From: Diadophis punctatus similis
Taxonomy: Eukaryota; Chordata; Lepidosauria; Squamata; Dipsadidae
Direction of reading: 5' to 3'
DNA: 64,000 bases
Assembly (NCBI GenBank): GCA_023053685.1
Contig: JALIGW010000158.1
Coordinates: 269,232 to 333,231, forward strand
The notes beneath the pieces are model-generated. The model was not told the DNA's origin. It worked only from the letters and a program-made list of their open reading frames with translations, and made no database searches. Position numbers and translations under genes: made by a program. This document shows positions 1 through 11,600 of the stretch, piece after piece. The stretch's first letter is position 1; each line of letters begins with the position of its first letter.

Positions 1-3
1 AAG

Positions 4-169
4 CTCGGAATCAAAAATCAAGCGAGAATTCGGCTTTCCAGCCTGTGGGGAACAGGAATATGTGTTTCATTTTCATTTCTGAGGTGTTTGTCAAAAGTCA
101 TGTTTTTTGGCTGTATTGAGTCCTAAGGCGAATGCTGTGTTAGACTTTGGGCTAGCTCTTCAGGGTAGG
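4..169 (+). repeat. Reference satellite monomer (GTCATG / GTATTGAG type)
   Basis: First complete monomer, 166 bp, counted from CTCGGAATC to the base before the next one. It carries the commonest linked set: AATCAAAAATC near the start, CCAGCCTGTGGGG, TTTCATTTTC, AAAGTCATGTTTTTTGGC, TGTATTGAGTCC and GACTTTGGGCTAGC. Other monomers differ at a limited number of recurring sites: AAAATTC or GAAAATC near the start; GAATTTGG or GAATTCAG; CCCG, CACG or CATG before TGGGG; TTTCTTTTTC; GTGATG; CGGCTAGC or ACCTTGGGC. These sites allow monomers to be typed. The phase of the unit is arbitrary. Confidence 0.93.
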
Positions 170-667
170 CTCGGAATCAAAAATCAAGCGAGAATTCGGC
201 TTTCCAGCATGTGGGGAACAGGAATATGTGTTTCTTTTTCATTTCTGAGGTGTTTGTCAAAAGTCATGTTTTTGGACTGAATTGAATCCTAAGGCGAATG
301 CTGTGTTAGACTTTCGGCTAGCTCTTCATGGTAGGCTCGGAATCGAAAATCAAGCGAGAATTTGGCTTTCCAGCCCGTGGGGAACAGGAATATGTGTTTC
401 ATTTTCATTTCTGAGGTGTTTGTCAAAAGTCATGTTTTTTGGCTGTATTGAGTCCTAAGGCGAATGCTGTGTTAGACTTTGGGCTAGCTCTTCAGGGTAG
501 GCTCGGAATCAAAATTCAAGCGAGAATTCGGCTTTCCAGCCCGTGGGGAACAGGAATATGTGTTTCTTTTTCATTTCTGAGGTGTTTGTCAAAAGTGATG
601 TTTTTGGGCTGAATTGAATCCTAAGGCGAATGCTGTGTTAGACTTTGGGCTAGCTCTTCAGGGTAGG

Positions 668-831
668 CTCGGAATCGAAAATCAAGTGAGAATTCGGCTT
701 TCTAGCATGTGGGGAACAGGAATATGTGTTTCTTTTTCATTTCTGAGGTGTTTGTCAAAAGTGATGTTTTTGGACAATTGAATCCTAAGACGAATGCTGT
801 GTTAGACTTTCGGCTAGCTCTTCAGGGTAGG
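668..831 (+). repeat. 164-bp monomer variant (GGACAATTG type)
   Basis: This monomer is 2 bp short because GGACTGAATTG is replaced by GGACAATTG at 773-780. The same form recurs at about 2433, 3593, 5250, 5911, 10890, 11056, 12211, 13870, 14533, 16692, 17356, 22337, 43520, 58127, 58456, 61273, 62268, 63263 and 63757. Many copies are preceded by CTAGCATGTGGGG and followed by a monomer with CCAGCACGTGGGG, so the variant travels in a fixed neighbourhood. It explains why several HOR spacings are an exact multiple of 166 minus 2 bp per copy. Confidence 0.9.
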
Positions 832-1270
832 CTCGGAATCGAAAATCAAGCGAGAATTTGGCTTTCCAGCACGTGGGGAACAGGAATATGTGTTTCTTTT
901 TCATTTCTGAGGTGTTTGTCAAAAGTGATGTTTTTGGACTGAATTGAATCCTAAGGTGAATGCTGTGTTAGACTTTCGGCTAGCTCTTCAGGGTAGGCTC
1001 GGAATCGAAAATCAAGCGAGAATTTGGCTTTCCAGCCCATGGGGAACAGGAATATGTGTTTCATTTTCATTTCTGAGGTGTTTGTCAAAAGTCATGTTTT
1101 TTGGCTGTATTGAGTCCTAAGGCGAATGCTGTGTTAGACTTTGGGCTAGCTCTTCAGGGTAGGCTCGGAATCAAAATTCAAGCGAGAATTCGGCTTTCCA
1201 GCACGTGGGGAACAGGAATATGTGTTTCTTTTTCATTTCTGAGGTGTTTGTCAAAAGTGATGTTTTTGGG

Positions 1271-1330
1271 CTGAATTGAGAACTAAGGCGAATTCCGTGT
1301 TAGACATTGGGCTTTCTCTTCAGGGAAAGC
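1271..1330 (+). repeat. Divergent 3' monomer cassette (GAGAACTAAGG / ACATTGGGC type), first copy
   Basis: The last third of this monomer differs from the standard at many linked sites: GAGAACTAAGG for GAATCCTAAGG, GCGAATTCCG for GCGAATGCTG, ACATTGGGCTTTCTC for ACTTTGGGCTAGCTC, and GGGAAAGC for GGGTAGGC. It loses the GCTAGC site and gains a second EcoRI-like GAATTC. It is usually followed by AATCAAAAATC in the next monomer, so the haplotype crosses the monomer boundary. Copies are scattered through the window, commonly one every few monomers. A sub-form reads GGGATTTCTCTTTCGGG and is concentrated at 46.9-56 kb. Confidence 0.9.
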
Positions 1331-4300
1331 TCGGAATCAAAAATCAAGCGAGAATTCGGCTTTCCAGCCTGTGGGGAACAGGAATATGTGTTTCATTTTC
1401 ATTTCTGAGGTGTTTGTCAAAAGTCATGTTTTTTGGCTGTATTGAGTCCTAAGGCGAATGCTGTGTTAGACTTTGGGCTAGCTCTTCAGGGTAGGCTCGG
1501 AATCGAAAATCAAGCGAGAATTCGGCTTTCCAGCCTGTGGGGAACAGGAATATGTGTTTCATTTTCATTTCTGAGGTGTTTGTCAAAAGTCATGTTTTTT
1601 GGCTGTATTGAGTCCTAAGGCGAATGCTGTGTTAGACTTTGGGCTAGCTCTTCAGGGAAAGGTCGGAATCAAAAATCAAGCGAGAATTCGGCTTTCCAGC
1701 CTGTGGGGAACAGGAATATGTGTTTCTTTTTCATTTCTGAGGTGTTTGTCAAAAGTGATGTTTTTGGGCTGAATTGAGAACTAAGGCGAATTCCGTGTTA
1801 GACATTGGGCTTTCTCTTCAGGGAAAGCTCGGAATCAAAAATCAAGCGAGAATTCGGCTTTCCAGCCTGTGGGGAACAGGAATATGTGTTTCATTTTCAT
1901 TTCTGAGGTGTTTGTCAAAAGTGATGTTTTTGGGCTGAATTGAGAACTAAGGCGAATTCCGTGTTAGACATTGGGATTTCTCTTCAGGGTAGGCTCGGAA
2001 TCAAAATTCAAGCGAGAATTCGGCTTTCCAGCCCGTGGGGAACAGGAATATGTGTTTCTTTTTTATTTCTGAGGTGTTTGTCAAAAGTGATGTTTTTGGA
2101 CTGAATTGAATCCTAAGGCGAATGCTGTGTTAGACTTTGGGCTAGCTCTTCAGGGTAGGCTCGGAATCAAAATTCAAGCGAGAATTCGGCTTTCCAGCCC
2201 GTGGGGAACAGAAATATGTGTTTCTTTTTCATTTCTGAGGTGTTTGTCAAAAGTGATGTTTTTGGGCTGAATTGAATCCTAAGGCGAATGCTGTGTTAGA
2301 CTTTGGGCTAGCTCTTCAGGGTAGGCTCGGAATCGAAAATCAAGTGAGAATTCGGCTTTCTAGCATGTGGGGAACAGGAATATGTGTTTCTTTTTCATTT
2401 CTGAGGTGTTTGTCAAAAGTGATGTTTTTGGACAATTGAATCCTAAGGCGAATGCTGTGTTAGACTTTCGGCTAGCTCTTCAGGGTAGGCTCGGAATCGA
2501 AAATCAAGCGAGAATTTGGCTTTCCAGCACGTGGGGAACAGGAATATGTGTTTCTTTTTCATTTCTGAGGTGTTTGTCAAAAGTGATGTTTTTGGACTGA
2601 ATTGAATCCTAAGGTGAATGCTGTGTTAGACTTTCGGCTAGCTCTTCAGGGTAGGCTCGGAATCGAAAATCAAGCGAGAATTTGGCATTCCAGCCCATGG
2701 GGAACAGGAATATGTGTTTCATTTTCATTTCTGAGGTGTTTGTCAAAAGTCATGTTTTTTGGCTGTATTGAGTCCTAAGGCGAATGCTGTGTTAGACTTT
2801 GGGCTAGCTCTTCAGGGTAGGCTCGGAATCAAAATTCAAGCGAGAATTCAGCTTTCCAGCACGTGGGGAACAGGAATATGTGTTTCTTTTTCATTTCTGA
2901 GGTGTTTGTCAAAAGTGATGTTTTTGGGCTGAATTGAGAACTAAGGCGAATTCCGTGTTAGACATTGGGCTTTCTCTTCAGGGAAAGCTCGGAATCAAAA
3001 ATCAAGCGAGAATTCGGCTTTCCAGCCTGTGGGGAACAGGAATATGTGTTTCATTTTCATTTCTGAGGTGTTTGTCAAAAGTGATGTTTTTTGGCTGTAT
3101 TGAGTCCTAAGGCGAATGCTGTGTTAGACTTTCGGCTAGCTCTTCATGGTAGGCTCGGAATCGAAAATCAAGCGAGAATTTGGCTTTCCAGCCCGTGGGG
3201 AACAGGAATATGTGTTTCATTTTCATTTCTGAGGTGTTTGTCAAAAGTCATGTTTTTTGGCTGTATTGAGTCCTAAGGCGAATGCTGTGTTAGACTTTGG
3301 GCTAGCTCTTCAGGGTAGGCTCGGAATCAAAATTCAAGTGAGAATTCGGCTTTCCAGCCCGTGGGGAACAGGAATATGTGTTTCTTTTTCATTTCTGAGG
3401 TGTTTGTCAAAAGTGATGTTTTTGGGCTGAATTGAATCCTAAGGCGAATGCTGTGTTAGACTTTGGGCTAGCTCTTCAGGGTAGGCTCGGAATCGAAAAT
3501 CAAGGGAGAATTCGGCTTTCTAGCATGTGGGGAACAGCAATATGTGTTTCTTTTTCATTTCTGAGGTGTTTGTCAAAAGTGATGTTTTTGGACAATTGAA
3601 TCCTAAGGCGAATGCTGTGTTAGACTTTGGGCTAGCTCTTCAGGGTAGGCTCGGAATCGAAAATCAAGCGAGAATTTGGCTTTCCAGCACGTGGGGAACA
3701 GGAATATGTGTTTCTTTTTCATTTCTGAGGTGTTTGTCAAAAGTGATGTTTTTGGACTGAATTGAATCCTAAGGTGAATGCTGTGTTAGACTTTCGGCTA
3801 GCTCTTCAGGGTAGGCTCGGAATCGAAAATCAAGCGAGAATTTGGCTTTCCAGCCCGTGGGGAACAGGAATATGTGTTTCATTTTCATTTCTGAGGTGTT
3901 TGTCAAAAGTCATGTTTTTTGGCTGTATTGAGTCCTAAGGCGAATGCTGTGTTAGACTTTGGGCTAGCTCTTCAGGGTAGGCTCGGAATCAAAATTCAAG
4001 CGAGAATTCGGCTTTCCAGCACGTGGGGAACAGGAATATGTGTTTCTTTTTCATTTCTGAGGTGTTTGTCAAAAGTGATGTTTTTGGGCTGAATTGAGAA
4101 CTAAGGCGAATTCCGTGTTAGACATTGGGCTTTCTCTTCAGGGAAAGCTCGGAATCAAAAATCAAGCGAGAATTCGGCTTTCCAGCCTGTGGGGAACAGG
4201 AATATGTGTTTCATTTTCATTTCTGAGGTGTTTGTCAAAAGTCATGTTTTTTGGCTGTATTGAGTCCTAAGGCGAATGTTGTGTTAGACTTTGGGCTAGC

Positions 4301-7300
4301 TCTTCAGGGTAGGCTCGGAATCGAAAATCAAGCGAGAATTCGGCTTTCCAGCCTGTGGGGAACAGGAATATGTGTTTCATTTTCATTTCTGAGGTGTTTG
4401 TCAAAAGTCATGTTTTTTGGCTGTATTGAGTCCTAAGGCAAATGCTGTGTTAGACTTTGGGCTAGCTCTTCAGGGAAAGGTCGGAATCAAAAATCAAGCG
4501 AGAATTCGGCTTTCCAGCCTGTGGGGAACAGGAATATGTGTTTCTTTTTCATTTCTGAGGTGTTTGTCAAAAGTGATGTTTTTGGGCTGAATTGAGAACT
4601 AAGGCGAATTCCGTGTTAGACATTGGGCTTTCTCTTCAGGGAAAGCTCGGAATCAAAAATCAAGCGAGAATTCGGCTTTCCAGCCTGTGGGGAACAGGAA
4701 TATGTGTTTCATTTTCATTTCTGAGGTGTTTGTCAAAAGTCATGTTTTTTGGCTGTATTGAGTCCTAAGGCGAATGCTGTGTTAGACTTTGGGCTAGCTC
4801 TTCAGGGTAGGCTCGGAATCAAAATTCAAACGAGAATTCAGCTTTCCAGCATGTGGGGAACAGGAATATGTGTTTCTTTTTCATTTCTGAGGTGTTTGTC
4901 AAAAGTGATGTTTTTGGACTGAATTGAATCCTAAAGCGAATGCTGTGTTAGACTTTTGGCTAGCTCTTCATGGTAGGCTCGGAATCGAAAATCAAGCGAG
5001 AATTTGGCTTTCCAGCCCGTGGGGAACAGGAATATGTGTTTCATTTTCATTTCTGAGGTGTTTGTCAAAAGTCATGTTTTTTGGCTGTATTGAGTCCTAA
5101 GGCGAATGCTGTGTTAGACTTTGGGCTAGCTCTTCAGGGTAGGCTCGGAATCAAAATTCAAGTGAGAATTCGGCTTTCTAGCATGTGGGGAACAGGAATA
5201 TGTGTTTCTTTTTCATTTCTGAGGTGTTTGTCAAAAGTGATGTTTTTGGACAATTGAATCCTAAGGCGAATGCTGTGTTAGACTTTGGGCTAGCTCTTCA
5301 GGGTAGGCTCGGAATCGAAAATCAAGCGAGAATTTGGCTTTCCAGCACGTGGGGAACAGGAATATGTGTTTCTTTTTCATTTCTGAGGTGTTTGTGAAAA
5401 GTGATGTTTTTGGACTGAATTGAATCCTAAGGTGAATGCTGTGTTAGACTTTCGGCTAGCTCTTCAGGGTAGGCTCGGAATCGAAAATCAAGCGAGAATT
5501 TGGCTTTCCAGCCCGTGGGGAACAGGAATATGTGTTTCATTTTCATTTCTGAGGTGTTTGTCAAAAGTCATGTTTTTTGGCTGTATTGAGTCCTAAGGCG
5601 AATGCTGTGTTAGACTTTGGGCTAGCTCTTCAGGGTAGGCTCGGAATCAAAATTCAAGCGAGAATTCGGCTTTCCAGCCCATGGGGAACAGGAATATGTG
5701 TTTCTTTTTCATTTCTGAGGTGTTTGTCAAAAGTGATGTTTTTGGGCTGAATTGAATCCTAAGGCGAATGCTGTGTTAGACTTTGGGCTAGCTCTTCAGG
5801 GTAGGCTCGGAATCGAAAATCAAGCGAGAATTCGGCTTTCCAGCATGTGGGGAACAGGAATATGTGTTTCTTTTTCATTTCTGAGGTGTTTGTCAACAGT
5901 GATGTTTTTGGACAATTGAATCCTAAGGCGAATGCTGTGTTAGACTTTGGGCTAGCTCTTCAGGGTAGGCTCGGAATCGAAAATCAAGCGAGAATTTGGC
6001 TTTCCAGCACGTGCGGAACAGGAATATTTCTTTCTTTTTCATTTCTGAGGTGTTTGTCAAAAGTGATGTTTTTGGGCTGAATTGAGACATAAGGCGAATG
6101 CTGTGTTAGACTTTGGGCTAGCTCTTCAGGGTAGGCTCGGAATCAAAATTCAAGCGAGAATTCGGCTTTCCAGCCCGTGGGGAACAGGAATATGTGTTTC
6201 TTTTTCATTTCTGAGGTGTTTGTCAAAAGTGATGTTTTTGGGCTGAATTGAATCCTAAGGCGAATGCTGTGTTAGACTTTGGGCTAGCTCTTCAGGGGAG
6301 GCTCGGAATCGAAAATCAAGCGAGAATTCAGCTTTCCAGCATGTGGGGAACGGGAATATGTGTTTCTTTTTCATTTTTGAGGTGTTTGTCAAAAGTGATG
6401 TTTTTGGGCTGAATTGAATCCTAAGGCGAATGCTGTGTTAGACTTTCGGCTAGCTTTTCAGGGTAGGCTCGGAATCGAAAATCAAGCGAGAATTTGGCTT
6501 TCCAGCACGTGGGGAACAGGAATATTTCTTTCTTTTTCATTTCTGAGGTGTTTGTCAAAAGTGATGTTTTTGGGCTGAATTGAGAAATAAGGCGAATGCT
6601 GTGTTAGACCTTGGGCTAGCTCTTCAGGGAAAGGTCGGAATCAAAAATCAAGCGGGGAATTCGGCTTTCCAGCCCGTGGGGAACAGGAATATGTGTTTCT
6701 TTTTCATTTCTGAGGTGTTTGTCAAAAGTGATGTTTTTGGACTGAATTGAATCCTAAGGCGAATGCTGTGTTAGACTTTGGGCTAGCTCTTCAGGGTAGG
6801 CTCGGAATCGAAAATCAAGCGAGAATTTGGCTTTCCAGCCCGTGGGGAACAGGAATATGTGTTTCTTTTTCATTTCTGAGGTGTTTGTCAAAAGTCATGT
6901 TTTTTGGCTGTATTGAGTCCTAAGGCGAATGCTGTGTTAGACTTTGGGCTAGCTCTTCAGGGTAGGCTCGGAATCGAAAATCAAGCGAGAATTCGGCTTT
7001 CCAGCCTGTGGGGAACAGGAATATGTGTTTCATTTTCATTTCTGAGGTGTTTGTCAAAAGTCATGTTTTTTGGCTGTATTGAGTCCTAAGGCGAATGCTG
7101 TGTTAGACTTTGGGCTAGCTCTTCAGGGAAAGGTCGGAATCAAAAATCAAGCGAGAATTCGGCTTTCCAGCCTGTGGGGAACAGGAATATGTGTTTCTTT
7201 TTCATTTCTGAGGTGTTTGTCAAAAGTGATGTTTTTGGGCTGAATTGAGAACTAAGGCGAATTCCGTGTTAGACATTGGGCTTTCTCTTCAGGGAAAGCT

Positions 7301-8623
7301 CGGAATCAAAAATCAAGCGAGAATTCGGCTTTCCAGCCTGTGGGGAACAGGAATATGTGTTTCATTTTCATTTCTGAGGTGTTTGTCAAAAGTCATGTTT
7401 TTTGGCTGTATTGAGTCCTAAGGCGAATGCTGTGTTAGACTTTGGGCTAGCTCTTCAGGGTAGGCTCGGAATCAAAATTCAAGCGAGAATTCGGCTTTCC
7501 AGCATGTGGGGAACAGGAATATGTGTTTCTTTTTCATTTCTGAGGTGTTTGTCAAAAGTGATGTTTTTGGACTGAATTGAATCCTAAGGCGAATGCTGTG
7601 TTAGACTTTCGGCTAGCTCTTCATGGTAGGCTCGGAATCGAAAATCAAGCGAGAATTTGGCTTTCCAGCCCGTGGGGAACAGGAATATGTGTTTCATTTT
7701 CATTTCTGAGGTGTTTGTCAAAAGTCATGTTTTTTGGCTGTATTGAGTCCTAAGGCGAATGCTGTGTTAGACTTTGGGCTAGCTCTTCAGGGTAGGCTCG
7801 GAATCAAAATTCAAGTGAGAATTTGTCTTTCCAGCCCGTGGGGAACAGGAATATGTGTTTCTTTTTCATTTCTGAGGTGTTTGTCAAAAGTGATGTTTTT
7901 GGGCTGAATGGAATCCTAAGGCGAATGCTTTGTTAGACTTTGGGCTAGCTCTTCAGGGTAGGCTCGGAATCGAAAATCAAGCGAGAATTCGGCTTTCCAG
8001 CATGTGGGGAACAGGAATATGTGTTTCTTTTTCATTTCTGAGGTGTTTGTCAAAAGTGATGTTTTTTGGCTGTATTGAGTCCTAAGGCGAATGCTGTGTT
8101 AGACTTTGGGCTAGCTCTTCAGGGTAGGCTCGGAATCAAAATTCAAGCGAGAATTCGGCTTTCCAGCACGTGGGGAACAGGAATATGTGTTTCTTTTTCA
8201 TTTCTGAGGTGTTTGTCAAAAGTGATGTTTTTGGGCTGAATTGAGAACTAAGGCGAATTCCGTGTTAGACATTGGGCTTTCTCTTCAGGGAAAGCTCGGA
8301 ATCAAAAATCAAGCGAGAATTCGGCTTTCCAGCCTGTGGGGAACAGGAATATGTGTTTCATTTTCATTTCTGAGGTGTTTGTCAAAAGTCATGTTTTTTG
8401 GCTGTATTGAGTCCTAAGGCGAATGCTGTGTTAGACTTTGGGCTAGCTCTTCAGGGAAAGGTCGGAATCAAAAATCAAGCGAGAATTCGGCTTTCCAGCC
8501 TGTGGGGAACAGGAATATGTGTTTCTTTTTCATTTCTGAGGTGTTTGTCAAAAGTGATGTTTTTGGGCTGAATTGAGAACTAAGGCGAATTCTGTGTTAG
8601 ACATTGGGCTTTCTCTTCAGGGA

Positions 8624-11600
8624 AAGCTCGGAATCAAAAATCAAGCGAGAATTCGGCTTTCCAGCCTGTGGGGAACAGGAATATGTGTTTCATTTTCATT
8701 TCTGAGGTGTTTGTCAAAAGTCATGTTTTTTGGCTGTATTGAGTCCTAAGGCGAATGCTGTGTTAGACTTTGGGCTAGCTCTTCAGGGTAGGCTCGGAAT
8801 CAAAATTCAAGCGAGAATTCGGCTTTCCAGCATGTGGGGAACAGGAATATGTGTTTCTTTTTCATTTCTGAGGTGTTTGTCAAAAGTCATGTTTTTGGAC
8901 TGAATTGAATCCTAAGGCGAATGCTGTGTTAGACTTTCGGCTAGCTCTTAATGGTAGGCTCGGAATCGAAAATCAAGCGAGAATTTGGCTTTCCAGCCCG
9001 TGGGGAACAGGAATATGTGTTTCATTTTCATTTCTGAGGTGTTTGTCAAAAGTCATGTTTTTTGGCTGTATTGAGTCCTAAGGCGAATGCTGTGTTAGAC
9101 TTTGGGCTAGCTCTTCAGGGTAGGCTCGGAATCAAAATTCAAGCGAGAATTCGGCTTTCCAGCCCGTGGGGAACAGGAATATGTGTTTCTTTTTCATTTC
9201 TGAGGTGTTTGTCAAAAGTGATGTTTTTGGGCTGAATTGAATCCTAAGGCGAATGCTGTGTTAGACTTTGGGCTAGCTCTTCAGGCTAGGCTCGGAATCG
9301 AAAATCAAGTGAGAATTCGGCTTTCTAGCATGTGGGGAACAGGAATATGTGTTTCTTTTTCATTTCTGAGGTGTTTGTCAAAAGTGATGTTTTTGGACAA
9401 TTGAATCCTAAGACGAATGCTGTGTTAGACTTTCGGCTAGCTCTTCAGGGTAGGCTCGGAATCGAAAATCAAGCGAGAATTTGGCTTTCCAGCACGTGGG
9501 GAACAGGAATATGTGTTTCTTTTTCATTTCTGAGGTGTTTGTCAAAAGTGATGTTTTTGGACTGAATTGAATCCTAAGGTGAATGCTGTGTTAGACTTTC
9601 GGCTAGCTCTTCAGGGTAGGCTCGGAATCGAAAATCAAGCGAGAATTTGGCTTTCCAGCCCATGGGGAACAGGAATATGTGTTTCATTTTCATTTCTGAG
9701 GTGTTTGTCAAAAGTCATGTTTTTTGGCTGTATTGAGTCCTAAGGCGAATGCTGTGTTAGACTTTGGGCTAGCTCTTCAGGGTAGGCTCGGAATCAAAAT
9801 TCAAGCGAGAATTCGGCTTTCCAGCACGTGGGGAACAGGAATATGTGTTTCTTTTTCATTTCTGAGGTGTTTGTCAAAAGTGATGTTTTTGGGCTGAATT
9901 GAGAACTAAGGCGAATTCCGTGTTAGACATTGGGCTTTCTCTTCAGGGAAAGCTCGGAATCAAAAATCAAGCGAGAATTCGGCTTTCCAGCCTGTGGGGA
10001 ACAGGAATATGTGTTTCATTTTCATTTCTGAGGTGTTTGTCAAAAGTCATGTTTTTTGGCTGTATTGAGTCCTAAGGCGAATGCTGTGTTAGACTTTGGG
10101 CTAGCTCTTCAGGGTAGGCTCGGAATCGAAAATCAAGCGAGAATTCGGCTTTCCAGCCTGTGGGGAACAGGAATATGTGTTTCATTTTCATTTCTGAGGT
10201 GTTTGTCAAAAGTCATGTTTTTTGGCTGTATTGAGTCCTAAGGCGAATGCTGTGTTAGACTTTGGGCTAGCTCTTCAGGGAAAGGTCGGAATCAAAAATC
10301 AAGCGAGAATTCGGCTTTCCAGCCTGTGGGGAACAGGAATATGTGTTTCTTTTTCATTTCTGAGGTGTTTGTCAAAAGTGATGTTTTTGGGCTGAATTGA
10401 GAACTAAGGCGAATTCCGTGTTAGACATTGGGCTTTCTCTTCAGGGAAAGCTCGGAATCAAAAATCAAGCGAGAATTCAGCTTTCCAGCCTGTGGGGAAC
10501 AGGAATATGTGTTTCATTTTCATTTCTGAGGTGTTTGTCAAAAGTGATGTTTTTGGGCTGAATTGAGAACTAAGGCGAATTCCGTGTTAGACATTGGGAT
10601 TTCTCTTCAGGGTAGGCTCGGAATCAAAATTCAAGCGAGAATTCGGCTTTCCAGCCCGTGGGGAACAGGAATATGTGTTTCTTTTTTATTTCTGAGGTGT
10701 TTGTCAAAAGTGATGTTTTTGGACTGAATTGAATCCTAAGGCGAATGCTGTGTTAGACTTTGGGCTAGCTCTTCAGGGTAGGCTCGGAATCAAAATTCAA
10801 GCAAGAATTCGGCTTTCCAGCCCGTGGGGAACAGAAATATGTGTTTCTTTTTCATTTCTGAGGTGTTTGTCAAAAGTGATGTTTTTGGACAATTGAATCC
10901 TAAGGCGAATGCTGTGTTAGACTTTGGGCTAGCTCTTCAGGGTAGGCTCGGAATCAAAATTCAAGCAAGAATTCGGCTTTCCAGCTCGTGGGGAACAGAA
11001 ATATGTGTTTCTTTTTCATTTCTGAGGTGTTTGTCAAAAGTGATGTTTTTGGACAATTGAATCCTAAGGCGAATGCTGTGTTAGACTTTCGGCTAGCTCT
11101 TCAGGGTAGGCTCGGAATCGAAAATCAAGCGAGAATTTGGCTTTCCAGCACGTGGGGAACAGGAATATGTGTTTCTTTTTCATTTCTGAGGTGTTTGTCA
11201 AAAGTGATGTTTTTGGACTGAATTGAATCCTAAGGTGAATTCTGTGTTAGACTTTCGGCTAGCTCTTCAGGGTAGGCTCGGAATCGAAAATCAAGCGAGA
11301 ATTTGGCATTCCAGCCCATGGGGAACAGGAATATGTGTTTCATTTTCATTTCTGAGGTGTTTGTCAAAAGTCATGTTTTTTGGCTGTATTGAGTCCTAAG
11401 GCGAATGCTGTGTTAGACTTTGGGCTAGCTCTTCAGGGTAGGCTCGGAATCAAAATTCAAGCGAGAATTCAGCTTTCCAGCACGTGGGGAACAGGAATAT
11501 GTGTTTCTTTTTCATTTCTGAGGTGTTTGTCAAAAGTGATGTTTTTGGGCTGAATTGAGAACTAAGGCGAATTCCGTGTTAGACATTGGGCTTTCTCTTC

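Larger units (their letters stand above)
1..8623 (+). repeat. HOR unit A1, about 52 monomers (8.62 kb)
   Basis: Base 1 aligns with 8624 and the monomer-type order then repeats. For example the CTAGCATGTGG monomers at 702, 3520 and 5178 match 9325, 12141 and 13799, and the GAGACATAAGG monomer at 6084 matches 14705. The offset is 8623 bp on the left and 8621 bp on the right. The match starts at the first base of the window, so the unit edge is probably further left. Inside the unit, CTAGCATG monomers are spaced 1658, 1160 and 1658 bp, showing a smaller 10- and 7-monomer substructure. Confidence 0.9.

Noticed and set aside
86..110. Hairpin or terminator at GTCAAAAGTCATGTTTTTTG
   Set aside because: CAAAA can pair with TTTTG but the stem is only 5 bp and AT-rich, and it recurs in nearly every monomer. 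A weak dyad in a satellite is more likely than a terminator.
709..942. Open frames of 60-80 codons on both strands, repeated dozens of times, as small protein genes
   Set aside because: Those checked start at GTG or TTG rather than ATG, sit at the same place in the satellite monomer, and recur wherever the monomer types do. Since 166 = 3 x 55 + 1, the same bases are read in a shifted frame in each next monomer (FFFISEVFVK in one, FSFLRCLSK in the next). That is not a conserved protein repeat.
1200..1212. CACGTG (G-box or E-box) in CCAGCACGTGGGG monomers as regulatory sites
   Set aside because: It arises from one recurring base variant of the monomer (CCCG, CACG, CATG, CCTG) and is simply repeated. 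There is no promoter or gene beside it.
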